Positions 17,411 through 26,740 are shown, counted from the first letter of the stretch. The stretch: 48,353 bases of DNA from Asanoa siamensis (GCF_016862555.1 NZ_BONE01000059.1:1-48353); one strand, 5' to 3'. Notes: generated by a model not told the origin, from the letters alone. Program-made: numbers and translations.

Positions 17411-19865
17411 ACCCACCGGTCGGCGGCGTGCCGCCCGAGTTGATCGTGTACGCGTCCAGGTCGAACAGGTTGCCCGCCCCGCCCTTGAACACGAAGAACA
17501 GCTGGGTCGACCCGGACGGCACGTTCGTCAGGTTGGCCGTCACGTTGGCGTAGGTCTCCCAGCCACCGGTCGGGCCGACCGTCAGCGTGCCGTGCAGCGG
17601 GCCGGTCTGCGAGCCGCTGCGCACCTCGATCGTGCCGCCGATGGTGCCGGAGGCGACCCGCGCGGTGATGCTCGTGGCACCCGACAGGTGGTACGGCCGG
17701 AACGAGATCCAGTCGTTGTTGTCGATGTAGCCCGCCGTCGCGCCACCCTCGGCCGCCGCGTGGTTGGCGATCTGCACGCCACCGGACTGGGCCGCGAAGT
17801 GCTCGCCCTGGCGGTGCCGGGGCTGCAGGACCTTCTGGTTGGTCGTGGTCAGGCCGCCGTTGTCGGTGTACGACGCGACGAAGATGCCGAAGATGTTGGC
17901 TGCCGCGTCGTGCTCGCCGTCGGTGGGCACGGTGAGCGTCCCGGAGCAGCCGGTCTTCGAGGTGATCTGGTGCGAGTGGTTGTCGTGGCCGAGGAAGTAG
18001 GTCACCGACACCCGCGCGCAGTTGATGGTGCCGTCCTCAGGATCGGAGACGCTCACCGTGTACGGGATGGTGTCGCCGAAGTTGAACAGCGCGCCATCGG
18101 CCGGGGCGCTGAGGTTGACCGTCGGCGCCGAGTTGCCCACGGTGACGACCAGGCTCGCGGTGCCGGAGAGCCCCGTCGGGTCGGTGACCCGCAGCGTCGG
18201 CGTGAACGTGCCGTTGCTGTTGTAGGTCTTGGTCGGGTTCGCCGCCGTCGAGGTGGTGCCGTCGCCGAACGTCCAGAGGTACGACAGTGCGCCGCCCTCC
18301 GGGTCCGACGACCCCGCCGACGAGAAGGTGATCGTCAGCGGCGCCGGGCCCGACGTCCGGTTGGCCGAGGCCACCGCGACCGGGCTGCGGTTGCCGCCGC
18401 CGATGTACTCGATCCGGTACAGCGCCTGGTTGTTGGAGCCCGTGCCGTAGTCGAGCACGTAGAGGGCGCCGTCCGGCCCGAAGGCCATGTCCATGACCTG
18501 GGTGCCGTCCCACGGGAAGTCCGAGATCTCGCCGTACGTCCCGTTGCTGTTGACCGCGATGGCCTTGATCCACTGGCGGCCGTACTCGCCGGCGAAGTAG
18601 CGGCCGTCGAGCGACTGCGGGAACTTCACGGCCGAGTTCAGGGACGCGTTGTAGCGGTAGACCGGGCCGCCCATGGGCGACTCCGAGCCACCGCCGAACT
18701 CGGGCGGGGTCCCTTCGAAGCCGTACCGGATCCAGGCCGGCTTCGCGGCGGGCAGCGTCGTCAGGCCGGTGTTGCGGAACGAGTTGTTGGTCGGCCCGCC
18801 CGCGCAGTTGTATTTGGCCTGGGACGGCCCGCTCGGGAACGTGTACTCGTTGTAGGTCTCGGTCGTCGTGTTGTTGCCCGTGCAGTACGGCCAGCCGTAG
18901 AAGCCCGGACCGGTGATCCGGTTGAACTCGACCTGGCCGCCGGGGCCGCGGTTGGGGTCGGCGGCACCCGCGTCCGGGCCGTAGTCGCCGAGGTAGACGA
19001 TGCCGGTCGGCTTGTCGACGCTCATCCGGAACGGGTTCCGGAAGCCCATCGCGTAGATCTCCGGACGGGTGTTGGCCGTGCCCGGCGCGAACATGTTGCC
19101 GGCCGGGATCGTGTAGCCGCCCGCCGCCGTCGGCTTGATCCGCAGCACCTTGCCGCGCAGGTCGTTGGTGTTGGCCGACGAGCGCTGCGCGTCGAACTGC
19201 GGGTTGCGGTTGGTCCGTTCGTCGATCGGGGTGTACGCGCTGCTCTCGAACGGGTTCGTGTCGTCGCCGGTGGTCAGGTAGAGGTTGCCGGCCGCGTCGA
19301 AGTCGATGTCGCCACCGACGTGGCAGCACTGCCCGCGGTCGTTGGCGACGGTCAGCGTGACGACCTGGCTGCCCATGTTGAGCGTGTTGTCGGCGTTGAG
19401 GGTGAACCGCGACAGGTTGAGCTGGCCCTTCCACGCGTTGAAGTCGGCCGCGGTGCCGGTCGTCGGCGCGTCACCGCCCGGTGTCGACAGCGGCGGCGAG
19501 TAGTAGATCCAGACGTGCCGGTTGGTGGCGAAGTTCGGGTCGACGGCGACGCCCTGCAGGCCCTCCTCGTCGTGGGTGTAGACGGGGATGGTGCCGGCCA
19601 CCTTGGTGTTGCCGGCGGGGTCGGTGACGCGGACCGTGCCGTTGCGGGCGGTGTGGATGACCGTGCGGTCGGGCAGCACGGCCAGCGACATGGCCTCGCC
19701 GATCTCGGCCGAGCCGACGGCGAGCTGCACGGCCTGGTAGTCGGCCGGCGGGATGGGAGCCGCGGCGGCGGGTGCCGCGGCCGTGGTCACCGCCAGCGTG
19801 GAACTGGCGGCGCCGAGCAGGCCGACGGCGAGCAGCCGCGACCAGCGCCGGGGGTTGGGGCGCAT
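17034..19865 (-). CDS. Secreted GSDH-PKD-CBM protein with fascin-like trefoil
   Basis: About 943 residues. Domains in order: signal peptide (1 to ~36); glucose/sorbosone-dehydrogenase-type beta-propeller (~40-490; EEGLQGVAVDPNF, DIDFDAAGNLYLTTGD, TNDLRGKVLRIKP); PKD domain (~495-580); an Ig-like linker domain with LGHDNHSH (~590-690); a CBM6-like jelly roll (~700-805); and a fascin-like beta-trefoil (~815-943) with repeats of the form ANN(Q/M)FV...ANRA. GSDH proteins are usually PQQ-dependent sugar oxidoreductases; cofactor and substrate here are inferred. AAAGGAA sits 5 nt before the ATG at 19865, and the gene starts 11 nt after the ThuA-DUF1080 stop, so the two are co-transcribed. It is a paralogue of 22070-24943. 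Confidence 0.85.
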   Translation of the reverse strand: MRPNPRRWSRLLAVGLLGAASSTLAVTTAAAPAAAAPIPPADYQAVQLAVGSAEIGEAMSLAVLPDRTVIHTARNGTVRVTDPAGNTKVAGTIPVYTHDEEGLQGVAVDPNFATNRHVWIYYSPPLSTPGGDAPTTGTAADFNAWKGQLNLSRFTLNADNTLNMGSQVVTLTVANDRGQCCHVGGDIDFDAAGNLYLTTGDDTNPFESSAYTPIDERTNRNPQFDAQRSSANTNDLRGKVLRIKPTAAGGYTIPAGNMFAPGTANTRPEIYAMGFRNPFRMSVDKPTGIVYLGDYGPDAGAADPNRGPGGQVEFNRITGPGFYGWPYCTGNNTTTETYNEYTFPSGPSQAKYNCAGGPTNNSFRNTGLTTLPAAKPAWIRYGFEGTPPEFGGGSESPMGGPVYRYNASLNSAVKFPQSLDGRYFAGEYGRQWIKAIAVNSNGTYGEISDFPWDGTQVMDMAFGPDGALYVLDYGTGSNNQALYRIEYIGGGNRSPVAVASANRTSGPAPLTITFSSAGSSDPEGGALSYLWTFGDGTTSTAANPTKTYNSNGTFTPTLRVTDPTGLSGTASLVVTVGNSAPTVNLSAPADGALFNFGDTIPYTVSVSDPEDGTINCARVSVTYFLGHDNHSHQITSKTGCSGTLTVPTDGEHDAAANIFGIFVASYTDNGGLTTTNQKVLQPRHRQGEHFAAQSGGVQIANHAAAEGGATAGYIDNNDWISFRPYHLSGATSITARVASGTIGGTIEVRSGSQTGPLHGTLTVGPTGGWETYANVTANLTNVPSGSTQLFFVFKGGAGNLFDLDAYTINSGGTPPTGGSTLKALANNQFVSAANSTTPLIANKATAGATERFDVVDLGGGNVALRSRANNMFVCAENAGAGALVANRATAGSWETFTLVRNSDGSESLRATVNGMYVVAENAGAASLIANRAAIGPWEKFDLV

Positions 19866-19876
19866 GGGCGTTCCTT

Positions 19877-21988
19877 TCATGATCCGTAGACCTCGAGCTC
19901 CCACAGGGAGTAGCCGTACTGGGTGAGGGCCCGCTGGGTGCCGTTGACGCGGACGTAGCGGGCGGTGGGCGGGGTGGCGAGGGTGACGTCGTCGACGGCG
20001 CCGTCACCGGTCGTGGTGGCGTAGGCGGTGGTCCAGGTCGAGCCGTTGGTCGAGGTCTGGATCTGGTACGCCCGCGCGAAGGCGGCTTCCCACTGGAGCC
20101 GGACGCGGTTGACGGTCCGCGCCGAGCCGAGGTCGACCGTGATCGACTGCGGGTCGCTGTAGGCGGAGCCCCAGCGGGTGCCCGTGTTGCCGTCGACCGC
20201 GTTCGCGCCGGCGTGGGCCGATCCGGGCTCCACACTGGACACGCTCACCGGCTGGCTCCGGGAGAGAAGGGAAGGCCCGCCGCCCGGCGTGCCGTACACG
20301 TTGAAGTCCCACAGCGAGTAGCCCCACTGGGTGCCGCGCTGCGTCCCGTTCATCCGCACGTAGCGCCCGGTGCCGGAGAGCGTGAGGTCGTCGACCCCGC
20401 CGTCGCCGGTCGTGGTCGAGTAGACCGTCGTCCAGGTCGAGTTGTTCGGCGACGTCTGGATCTGGTACGCCCGGCCGTACGCGGTCTCCCAGTTGAGCCG
20501 CACGCGGGAGAGGTTGTAGGACTGCCCGAGGTCCACCGTGATCGACTGCGGGTCGGTGTAGAGGCTCCCCCACCGGGTGGCCGGGTTGCCGTCGGTGGCG
20601 TGAGCGGCGAGGTTCCCGCCCTCCACGCTGGACACGGCTACCGGCCTGCCCTGCGCGATGTCGGTGGCCGGCGGGTTGCCGCCGCCCGCCTTGATCCGGA
20701 TGTTCCGATAGTTGATGTCGAGCCCGGCGCCGTCGTTCTGCACGCCGATGTAGCCGTTGGCGATGGCCCGCGGCGACTGGTAGTCGTTTATCTTGACACC
20801 GTTGAGCCAGATCTCCACCCGCTGCCCGTGCACGCCGATCTCGTAGGTGTTCCACGACCCCGGCGGGTTCAGCGCCGCGTCCCGCAGCGCGTAGTTCGGC
20901 CCCTGGAAGCTGTAGACGCTGCCGGTGGTCCGGGTCGGGTCGGCGTCGGTGGCGTCGACCTGGATCTCGTGACCCTGGTTGACCGGGTTCCACGGGTCGC
21001 CCGCCGGGTCCGGGAACCCGATGAACACACCGCCGTTGTCGTCGCCCGGCATCATCCAGTCGACCTTCAGCGAGTAGTCGCTGAACGTCCGCACCGGATA
21101 CCAGAGCAGGCCCATCCCGCCGACCGAGCTGAGCGTGCCGTTGGCCAGGCTGAAGCTGCCGGCGCCGATCTGCCGCCAGTTGTTCAGGCTGGCCTGCGTG
21201 CCGTCGAACAGCGCCGTGTAGCCGGTCTCCGGGCGGCAGTCGGCCGGCCGGTTGTTGGCCGCGATCTGGATGCCGCCGAGCAGCATCCGGGTGAAGTTGG
21301 CGTCGGCGTAGGCCTCTTCGACGTGCCCGAGACCCGTGTACCAGGACCGTCCACTACCGACGTTCTTGCACCAGGTGATCGGGTGGTCACCACCCATCGA
21401 GCCACCGGAGTACGAGGACTCGTCGAGGCTGGCCAGCACCTTGGCGGTCGACCGGGGGTTGGTGCGGTAGTTGTACCACTCGTCGAGCCGGGACCAGGTC
21501 GCCGGCAGGTGCGCCGTCGAGGCGTTGCCCCGGTCCTCGACCCGGATCGTCGCGGTCTGGTTGGCCGGGTGCGACTGGAACCAGGCGCCGACGAGGTCGC
21601 CGTAGAACGCCCAGTCGTACTCGGTGTCGGCCGCGGCGTGCACGCCGACGAACCCACCGCCACCGGTGATGTAGCTCTGGAACGCCGTCTGCTGGGTCGC
21701 GTTCAGCACGTCGCCGGTGGTGGAGAGGAAGACCACCGCCTGGTACTGCGCGAGGTTCGCGGTGGTGAACTGGTTGGCGTCCTCGGTCGCGGTGACCGTG
21801 AAGCCGTTCTGCGACCCTAGTTGCTGGATGGCCGCGATGCCGTTGGGGATCGAGGAGTGCCGGAAACCGGCCGTCTTGGAGAACACCAGAACCCGGGTGA
21901 GCGGGCCGGCCGAGGCCGGTGCCACCACCGATAGCAGGCTCGCCACGAGGGCGACCACCACGGCGGCGGCGAAGGCGCGGATGCGCAT
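19877..21988 (-). CDS. Secreted ThuA-DUF1080 protein with two F5/8C domains
   Basis: A 703-residue secreted protein. Signal peptide 1 to ~27; ThuA domain (~29-245, beginning RVLVFSKTAGFRHSSIP); DUF1080 domain (~258-440, with GGVFIGFPDP, GHEIQVDA and PPGSWNTYEI), a family now known to include 3-keto-glycoside hydrolases; then two discoidin/F5-8C sugar-binding domains (~452-570 and ~575-703) that are clear internal duplicates (both contain DPQSITVDLG and RAYQIQTS). ThuA proteins act in 3-keto-disaccharide metabolism in rhizobia. The combination suggests cleavage of oxidised glycosides at a bound glycan surface; that is inference. AGGAG precedes the ATG. It lies in tandem with the downstream GSDH gene. 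Confidence 0.85.
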   Translation of the reverse strand: MRIRAFAAAVVVALVASLLSVVAPASAGPLTRVLVFSKTAGFRHSSIPNGIAAIQQLGSQNGFTVTATEDANQFTTANLAQYQAVVFLSTTGDVLNATQQTAFQSYITGGGGFVGVHAAADTEYDWAFYGDLVGAWFQSHPANQTATIRVEDRGNASTAHLPATWSRLDEWYNYRTNPRSTAKVLASLDESSYSGGSMGGDHPITWCKNVGSGRSWYTGLGHVEEAYADANFTRMLLGGIQIAANNRPADCRPETGYTALFDGTQASLNNWRQIGAGSFSLANGTLSSVGGMGLLWYPVRTFSDYSLKVDWMMPGDDNGGVFIGFPDPAGDPWNPVNQGHEIQVDATDADPTRTTGSVYSFQGPNYALRDAALNPPGSWNTYEIGVHGQRVEIWLNGVKINDYQSPRAIANGYIGVQNDGAGLDINYRNIRIKAGGGNPPATDIAQGRPVAVSSVEGGNLAAHATDGNPATRWGSLYTDPQSITVDLGQSYNLSRVRLNWETAYGRAYQIQTSPNNSTWTTVYSTTTGDGGVDDLTLSGTGRYVRMNGTQRGTQWGYSLWDFNVYGTPGGGPSLLSRSQPVSVSSVEPGSAHAGANAVDGNTGTRWGSAYSDPQSITVDLGSARTVNRVRLQWEAAFARAYQIQTSTNGSTWTTAYATTTGDGAVDDVTLATPPTARYVRVNGTQRALTQYGYSLWELEVYGS

Positions 21989-22014
21989 GCTGTTGGCTCC
22001 TAAAGGCGTTGAGG

Positions 22015-22052
22015 GCGTGGGGCCCGGCCGTCGGCGCGACCGGACCCCACGC
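22015..22052 (-). terminator. Hairpin between GSDH-ricin and ThuA-DUF1080 genes
   Basis: GCGTGGGG (22015-22022) pairs with CCCCACGC (22045-22052), and the stem extends inward through CCGG/CCGG across one mismatch. It lies 18 nt after the GSDH-ricin stop on the minus strand. There is no T-run, so it may be a partial terminator or an mRNA processing/stability element. Confidence 0.5.
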
Positions 22053-22069
22053 GGCTGGGTGCTCCGGCC

Positions 22070-24943
22070 TTACGGCAGCGTCCAGTTCTGGGCGCCGGTG
22101 CCGTTGCAGTCGTAGATCTGCAGCTGGGTTCCGTTGGTGGTGTTCGAGCCGGGGATGTCGAGGCACTTGTTGGACTGCGGGTTGCGCAGGCCGCCGTTGG
22201 CGGCGGTCACCCACTGCTGGGCGCCCGTCCCGTTGCACGTATAGAGGTGGATCTTCGTGCCGTTGGTCAGGCCGCTGGACTGGACGTCCATGCACTTGCC
22301 GAGTGAGCGGATCGTGCCGTCGGTGCCCACTGTCCAGGTCTGGTTCGTCGCGCCGTTGCAGTCCCAGATCTGGATCTTCGTGCCGTCGGCGGTGGCGCCG
22401 CCGTTGACGTCGGCGCACTTCCCGAGCGCCCGGATGGCACCCGTGCGCGGCCCGCCGCCACCGACCGGCGTCGAGACACCGGCGCCGAGGAACGTGTAGC
22501 TGTCGAGGTCGAGGAACGCACCGCTGCCGCCCGTGAACACGATGTAGAGGTCGTGCGTGTTGTCGTCGGGCTTGGTCACCGGCACGGTGATGTCGCGGTA
22601 GGTGTCCCACGAACCGGTGCCGGGCACCGCGACCCGCGCGACCTCCGGCCCCGTGGTCGAGTCGTAGCGGAACGAGACCGTGCCGCCCGCGCCGCCCGAG
22701 GAGACCCGGGCCCGGACCTGGGTGATCCCCTTGAGGCTGACGGCGTGGTGCCGCACGTACTCGCCGTTCTGGATGTCACCGAGCCGCTTGCCACCCTCGG
22801 CCCCGGAGGCGTTGATGACCTGCGGGCCGTTGAGCGTCGTGTAGTGCTCGGCCTGCCATTGCTTGGGCCAGAGGGTGATCTCCTTCTCGCCGGTCAGCGG
22901 CACCGTCCCGGTCGCGCCCCGGTCGGTGTAGCTGGACCGCAGCACGAAGAACAGCGTCGAGTCGGGGCCGGCGTGCACCGGGCCGGTGTTGACGGTGAAC
23001 CCGCAGCCGGTGCCCTGACCCTCCTCGTGCGCGTGCTCCTGGTGGCCGAGCGCGGCCCGGATCACCACGTTGCCGCAGGCGATCGTGCCGTCCTGCGGGT
23101 CGGTCGCCGTGGCGGTGGTGGTGACGTTCTCGTCCCACGAGATCATGCCGCCGGCCGGCACGCCGTTCAGCGTGACCGTGGGGCGGTTGTTGCCGACGAC
23201 GATCGGCAGCAGCGTGGTGCCGCTGCGGCCGGTGCCGTCGTTGACCGTCAGCCGCGCCCGCTTGTCGCCGACCGTGGTGTAGGTGTAGGTCGGGTTGGCC
23301 GCGGTCGAGTCGACCGTGCCGTTGTTGTCGAAGTCCCACTGGTAGGTCAGCGGGTTGCCGTCGGGGTCGGTGCTGCCCGCGCTGGAGAAGGTGACCTGCA
23401 GCGGGGCGAGGCCGTTGTCCCGGTTGGCCGACGCGACGGCGACCGGTGCCCGCCCGCCGGCGACGTAGTTGATCTTGTAGAGGCCGGCCGCCACGTCACC
23501 GGAGAAGTAGCCGTTGCCGTACTCGAGCAGGTAGAGCGACCCGTCCGGGCCGAACTCCATGTCGATCGGGTGCACGAGTTGCATGCCGGCCAGCACCGGC
23601 TCGATCACCGTCGGGTTGCCGGTGACGGGGTTGCCGTTGTCGAACTGGACCTCCTTGATCCAGTTGCGGCAGTACTCGGAGATCAGCCACTTGTTGTCGT
23701 AGTACTGCGGCCATTTCACGTCCGAGACGAGGTTCGGGTCGTAGTGGTAGACCTCGGTGTGGTTCGGCGAGCCGCAGCCGCCCGGGTTGTCCAGGGCCGG
23801 CCACTCGCGGCTGCCGCCGTGCTGCTCCCAGACCAGCGCCGGCTTCGTCGGCGGGAGTTGCTGCAGGCCGGTGTTGCGCGGCGAGTTGTTGACCGGGCCG
23901 GTCGAGCCGCCGCACGGGAACCAGCCGCGCGGCGCGTTGGCGGCGAAGTCCCAGTCGTTGTAGGCGACGTTCGGCCCACCGCAGTACGGCCAGCCGTAGT
24001 TGCCGGGCGCGGTGGCGCGGTTGAACTCGTCGTAGGCCGCCGGGCCGCGGTTGGCGACCGTCGCACCGGCGTCGGGCCCGACCTCGCCCCAGTAGAGGGT
24101 GTTGTTGGCCTTCTTGTCGACCCAGATCCGGTACGGGTTCCGCGTGCCCATGATGTAGATCTCGGGGCGTGTCCCGGCCGTGCCCTGCGCGAACAGGTTG
24201 CCGCTCGGGATCGTGTAGGTGCCGTTCGCCTGCGGCTTGATCCGGTTGATCTTGCCACGCAGGTCGTTGGTGTTGCCGCTCGTCCGCTGGGCGTCGTACT
24301 GCGCGTCGCGGTTCGTGCGCTCGTCGATCGGCGCCATGCCGGCCGAGTCGCCGCCGGAGTTGGTGTTGTCGCCGACCGCGAAGTAGAGGTTGCCGGCGGT
24401 GTCCCAGGTCATCGAGCCTGCGCTGTGGCAGCAGAGCCGCCGCTCCGTGGGCCACTCGATGATCATGTCCTCGGACGCCGGGTCGATGGCATTCGTGCCC
24501 GCGTTGAAGGTGAACCGGGAGATCCGGTTGACCAGTGTGGACTGGGCCGGCGAGTAGAAGAGGTAGAGCCAGCGGTTCGTGGCGAAGCCGGGATCGAGCG
24601 TGATGCCGATCAGGCCGTCCTCGAACCGGGCGTCCAGCGCCAGCGTGAGCGCGACCGTCGTCGTCCGGGTGGTGGGGTTGTAGAGGCGGACCTGGCCGCC
24701 GCCGGACGACGTGCCGCGGTTGATGTAGAAGACCTTCTGGTCGGGCGCCACCGCGAGCTCGATGGGCTCGCCCATCGAGGTGCCGCCGTCGAGCTTGACC
24801 TTCTCGAACAGGTTGGTCGCGGGCGGCGCGGCGGCTGCGGGCGTCTGGGTGACGGTCAGCGCCGCCAGGCTGGCGGCCATGAGCATGGCGGCGAAGAGCG
24901 CGCCCAGGAGGCGCGGTCTGCGGCGCAGGGACGTACGTCGCAT
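22070..24943 (-). CDS. Secreted GSDH-PKD-CBM protein with ricin-type lectin
   Basis: A 957-residue paralogue of the protein at 17034. Signal peptide (1 to ~39), GSDH beta-propeller (~45-500; DGLIGITLDPGFATNRW, GDNTNSGGDS, TNDLRGKINRIKP), PKD domain (~505-595), an Ig-like linker with LGHQEHAHEE (~600-725), a CBM6-like jelly roll (~727-830, QAEHYT...GEYVRHH) and a ricin-type beta-trefoil (~840-957) with three QxW-type repeats (CNGATNQTW, CNGTGAQQW, CNGTGAQNW). It differs from its paralogue mainly in the C-terminal lectin, which suggests the same chemistry aimed at a different glycan. PQQ dependence is presumed from family, not shown. Confidence 0.85.
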   Translation of the reverse strand: MRRTSLRRRPRLLGALFAAMLMAASLAALTVTQTPAAAAPPATNLFEKVKLDGGTSMGEPIELAVAPDQKVFYINRGTSSGGGQVRLYNPTTRTTTVALTLALDARFEDGLIGITLDPGFATNRWLYLFYSPAQSTLVNRISRFTFNAGTNAIDPASEDMIIEWPTERRLCCHSAGSMTWDTAGNLYFAVGDNTNSGGDSAGMAPIDERTNRDAQYDAQRTSGNTNDLRGKINRIKPQANGTYTIPSGNLFAQGTAGTRPEIYIMGTRNPYRIWVDKKANNTLYWGEVGPDAGATVANRGPAAYDEFNRATAPGNYGWPYCGGPNVAYNDWDFAANAPRGWFPCGGSTGPVNNSPRNTGLQQLPPTKPALVWEQHGGSREWPALDNPGGCGSPNHTEVYHYDPNLVSDVKWPQYYDNKWLISEYCRNWIKEVQFDNGNPVTGNPTVIEPVLAGMQLVHPIDMEFGPDGSLYLLEYGNGYFSGDVAAGLYKINYVAGGRAPVAVASANRDNGLAPLQVTFSSAGSTDPDGNPLTYQWDFDNNGTVDSTAANPTYTYTTVGDKRARLTVNDGTGRSGTTLLPIVVGNNRPTVTLNGVPAGGMISWDENVTTTATATDPQDGTIACGNVVIRAALGHQEHAHEEGQGTGCGFTVNTGPVHAGPDSTLFFVLRSSYTDRGATGTVPLTGEKEITLWPKQWQAEHYTTLNGPQVINASGAEGGKRLGDIQNGEYVRHHAVSLKGITQVRARVSSGGAGGTVSFRYDSTTGPEVARVAVPGTGSWDTYRDITVPVTKPDDNTHDLYIVFTGGSGAFLDLDSYTFLGAGVSTPVGGGGPRTGAIRALGKCADVNGGATADGTKIQIWDCNGATNQTWTVGTDGTIRSLGKCMDVQSSGLTNGTKIHLYTCNGTGAQQWVTAANGGLRNPQSNKCLDIPGSNTTNGTQLQIYDCNGTGAQNWTLP

Positions 24944-25034
24944 GTGGATGCTCCCGTGGTGGGTAGGGGTTGCGGAGCATGGGCGAGACCGTTGCCCGCA
25001 CGGCCGACGCGGCCGTGCGGGACGACGGACGATT

Positions 25035-25080
25035 GGAACGGTCCGTTGTTATACGGAAACCGTTAACAACGGACCGTTCC
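25035..25080 (-). terminator. Long perfect hairpin, GGAACGGTCCGTT family, copy 1
   Basis: GGAACGGTCCGTTGTTA (25035-25051) and its exact complement (25064-25080) form a 17-bp stem with a 12-nt loop, starting right after the TAA stop of the ThuA-fascin gene. Each arm is itself near-palindromic (AACGG-T-CCGTT). It is almost the same element as that at 33946-34003, so it belongs to a repeated terminator family. Confidence 0.75.
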
Positions 25081-25450
25081 TTAGCTCAGGGCGAACTTCT
25101 CCCAGGGGCCGATGGCGGTGCGGTTGGCGATCAGGGCCGCGGCGCCGGCGTTCTCGGCCACCACGTAGCGGCCGTTCGCCTGTGCGCGGAAGCTGACCGT
25201 GCCGTCGGAGTTGTTGACGCGCGCAAAGGTCTCCCAGCCGCCCACGGCCGCCCGGTTGGCGATCAGCGGGTTGGCGCCCGCGTTCTCCGCGCAGACGTAC
25301 ATGCCGTTGGCCTTCGAGCGGAGTGCGACGTTGCCCCCGCCGAGGTCGATGACGTCGAAGCGCTGCGCGGTGGTGGACGCCGCGGTCGCGTTCGCGATCA
25401 GGTTGCCGGAGCCGGCGGTGACGAACCGGTTGTTGGCCAGCGCGCGCACC
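25081..25450 (-). repeat. Fascin-like trefoil coding repeat, copy 2
   Basis: Second of three near-identical trefoil-coding segments, ending the ThuA gene. It shares FDVIDLGGGNVALRSKA and AIGPWEKF-type blocks with the copies at 17034 and 26347. Confidence 0.8.
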
Positions 25451-26235
25451 GCCGTGCCGGTCACCGGTGGCGTCGTGCCCGGCGTGCAGGTGGCCGTCAC
25501 CGCGCCGCCCGCCCACTGGATGCCGCCGAGCAGCATCCGGGTGAAGTTCGACTCGGTGTACGAGGCCTCGGTGTGCCCGAGTCCGGTGTAGAACGACCGG
25601 CCGCCGCCGTAGTTCTGGCACCAGGTGATCGGGTGGTCACCCATCGAGCCACCGCTGTAGGTGGCCTCGTCGAGCCGCACGAGCACGCGTACGTTCGGCC
25701 GGGGGTTGGTCCGGTAGTTGTACCACTCGTCCGAGCGGGTCCAGTTGGCCGGCAGGTGCGCCGACGCCGGGTTGGTGGTGTCCTCGACGCGCAGCGTCGC
25801 CTGCTGGATCGCCGGGTGCGACTGGAAGTAGGCGCCCACGAGGCCGCCGTACCAGGCCCAGTCGTACTCGGTGTCCGCGGCCGCGTGCACGCCGACGTAG
25901 CCCTTGCCGCTGGCGATGTAGGACTGGAACGCGGTCTGCTGCGTCGCGTTCAGCACGTCGCCGGTCGTCGAGAGGAAGACCACGACCTGGTACTGCGCCA
26001 GGTTCGCGGTCGTGAACTGGTTGGCGTCCTCGGTCGCCGTGACCGTGAAGCCGTTCTGCGACCCGAGTTGCTGGATGGCCGCGATGCCGTTGGGGATCGA
26101 CGAGTGCCGGAAACCGGCCGTCTTCGAGAACACCAGGACCCTGGTCACTGGCGCCGCCGATGCCGGTGCCGCGTACAGCGCGGCCACCAGCACCACGGCG
26201 AGCCCGACCAGGGCTGCCGCCAAACGTCTCAACAC
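25081..26235 (-). CDS. Secreted ThuA protein with fascin-like trefoil
   Basis: A 384-residue protein: signal peptide (1 to ~27), ThuA domain (~29-245) and a fascin-like beta-trefoil (~255-384). The first ~50 mature residues (VLVFSKTAGFRHSSIPNG and onward) are identical to the ThuA domain of the gene at 19877, and the DNA matches closely too, so one arose by recent duplication or they are kept alike by gene conversion. Here the trefoil replaces the DUF1080 and F5/8C domains. Start is GTG at 26235 behind GGAGGAG. It lies downstream of the GH95-like gene on the same strand, with a strong hairpin between them. Confidence 0.85.
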   Translation of the reverse strand: MLRRLAAALVGLAVVLVAALYAAPASAAPVTRVLVFSKTAGFRHSSIPNGIAAIQQLGSQNGFTVTATEDANQFTTANLAQYQVVVFLSTTGDVLNATQQTAFQSYIASGKGYVGVHAAADTEYDWAWYGGLVGAYFQSHPAIQQATLRVEDTTNPASAHLPANWTRSDEWYNYRTNPRPNVRVLVRLDEATYSGGSMGDHPITWCQNYGGGRSFYTGLGHTEASYTESNFTRMLLGGIQWAGGAVTATCTPGTTPPVTGTAVRALANNRFVTAGSGNLIANATAASTTAQRFDVIDLGGGNVALRSKANGMYVCAENAGANPLIANRAAVGGWETFARVNNSDGTVSFRAQANGRYVVAENAGAAALIANRTAIGPWEKFALS

Positions 26236-26303
26236 TGCGCTCCTCCGATGGGGGTTGGATCGGAGCCGGGCCGCCGACGCTCGGCATGGGACGGGGGTGG
26301 TGC

Positions 26304-26333
26304 GGGGCCAGGGTGTGCCACTCCCCTGGCCCC
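26304..26333 (-). terminator. Hairpin between GH95-like and ThuA-fascin genes
   Basis: Perfect 10-bp inverted repeat GGGGCCAGGG / CCCTGGCCCC with a 10-nt loop, 13 nt downstream of the GH95-like stop on the minus strand. No T-run follows. Likely a terminator or an element that lowers read-through into the ThuA gene. Confidence 0.6.
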
Positions 26334-26346
26334 CGTTGCGGTGGGT

Positions 26347-26740
26347 TCAGCCCGCGACGAGCGTGAACTTCTCCCACGGTCCGATGGCGTCGCGGTTGGC
26401 GATGAGGTTGCCCGCACCGCCGTTCTCCGCGACGACGTACTTGTTGTTGACGGTGGCTCGCAGGCTGATCGTGCCGTCCGAGTTGTTGACCCGGGCGAAC
26501 GTCTCCCAGGCTCCGGCGCTCGCGCGGTTGGCGACCAGCGCCTGCGCGCCGGCGCCCTCCGCGCAGACGAACTGGTTGTTGGCCCGCGATCGCAGCGCCA
26601 CGTTGCCGCCGCCGAGGTCGACCACGTCGAACCGTTGCGTCCCGCCGATCGTCGTGCCGTTGGCGATCAGCGGTGTGGTGGCGGACGCGGCCGTCACGTA
26701 CAGGTTGTTGGCCCCGGCCCGCAGCGCGGTGCCGCCCGTG
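26347..26740 (-). repeat. Fascin-like trefoil coding repeat, copy 3
   Basis: Third trefoil-coding segment, ending the GH95-like gene. It shares the VDLGGGNVALRSRANN block and the AIGPWEKF ending with copies 1 and 2. Confidence 0.8.
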
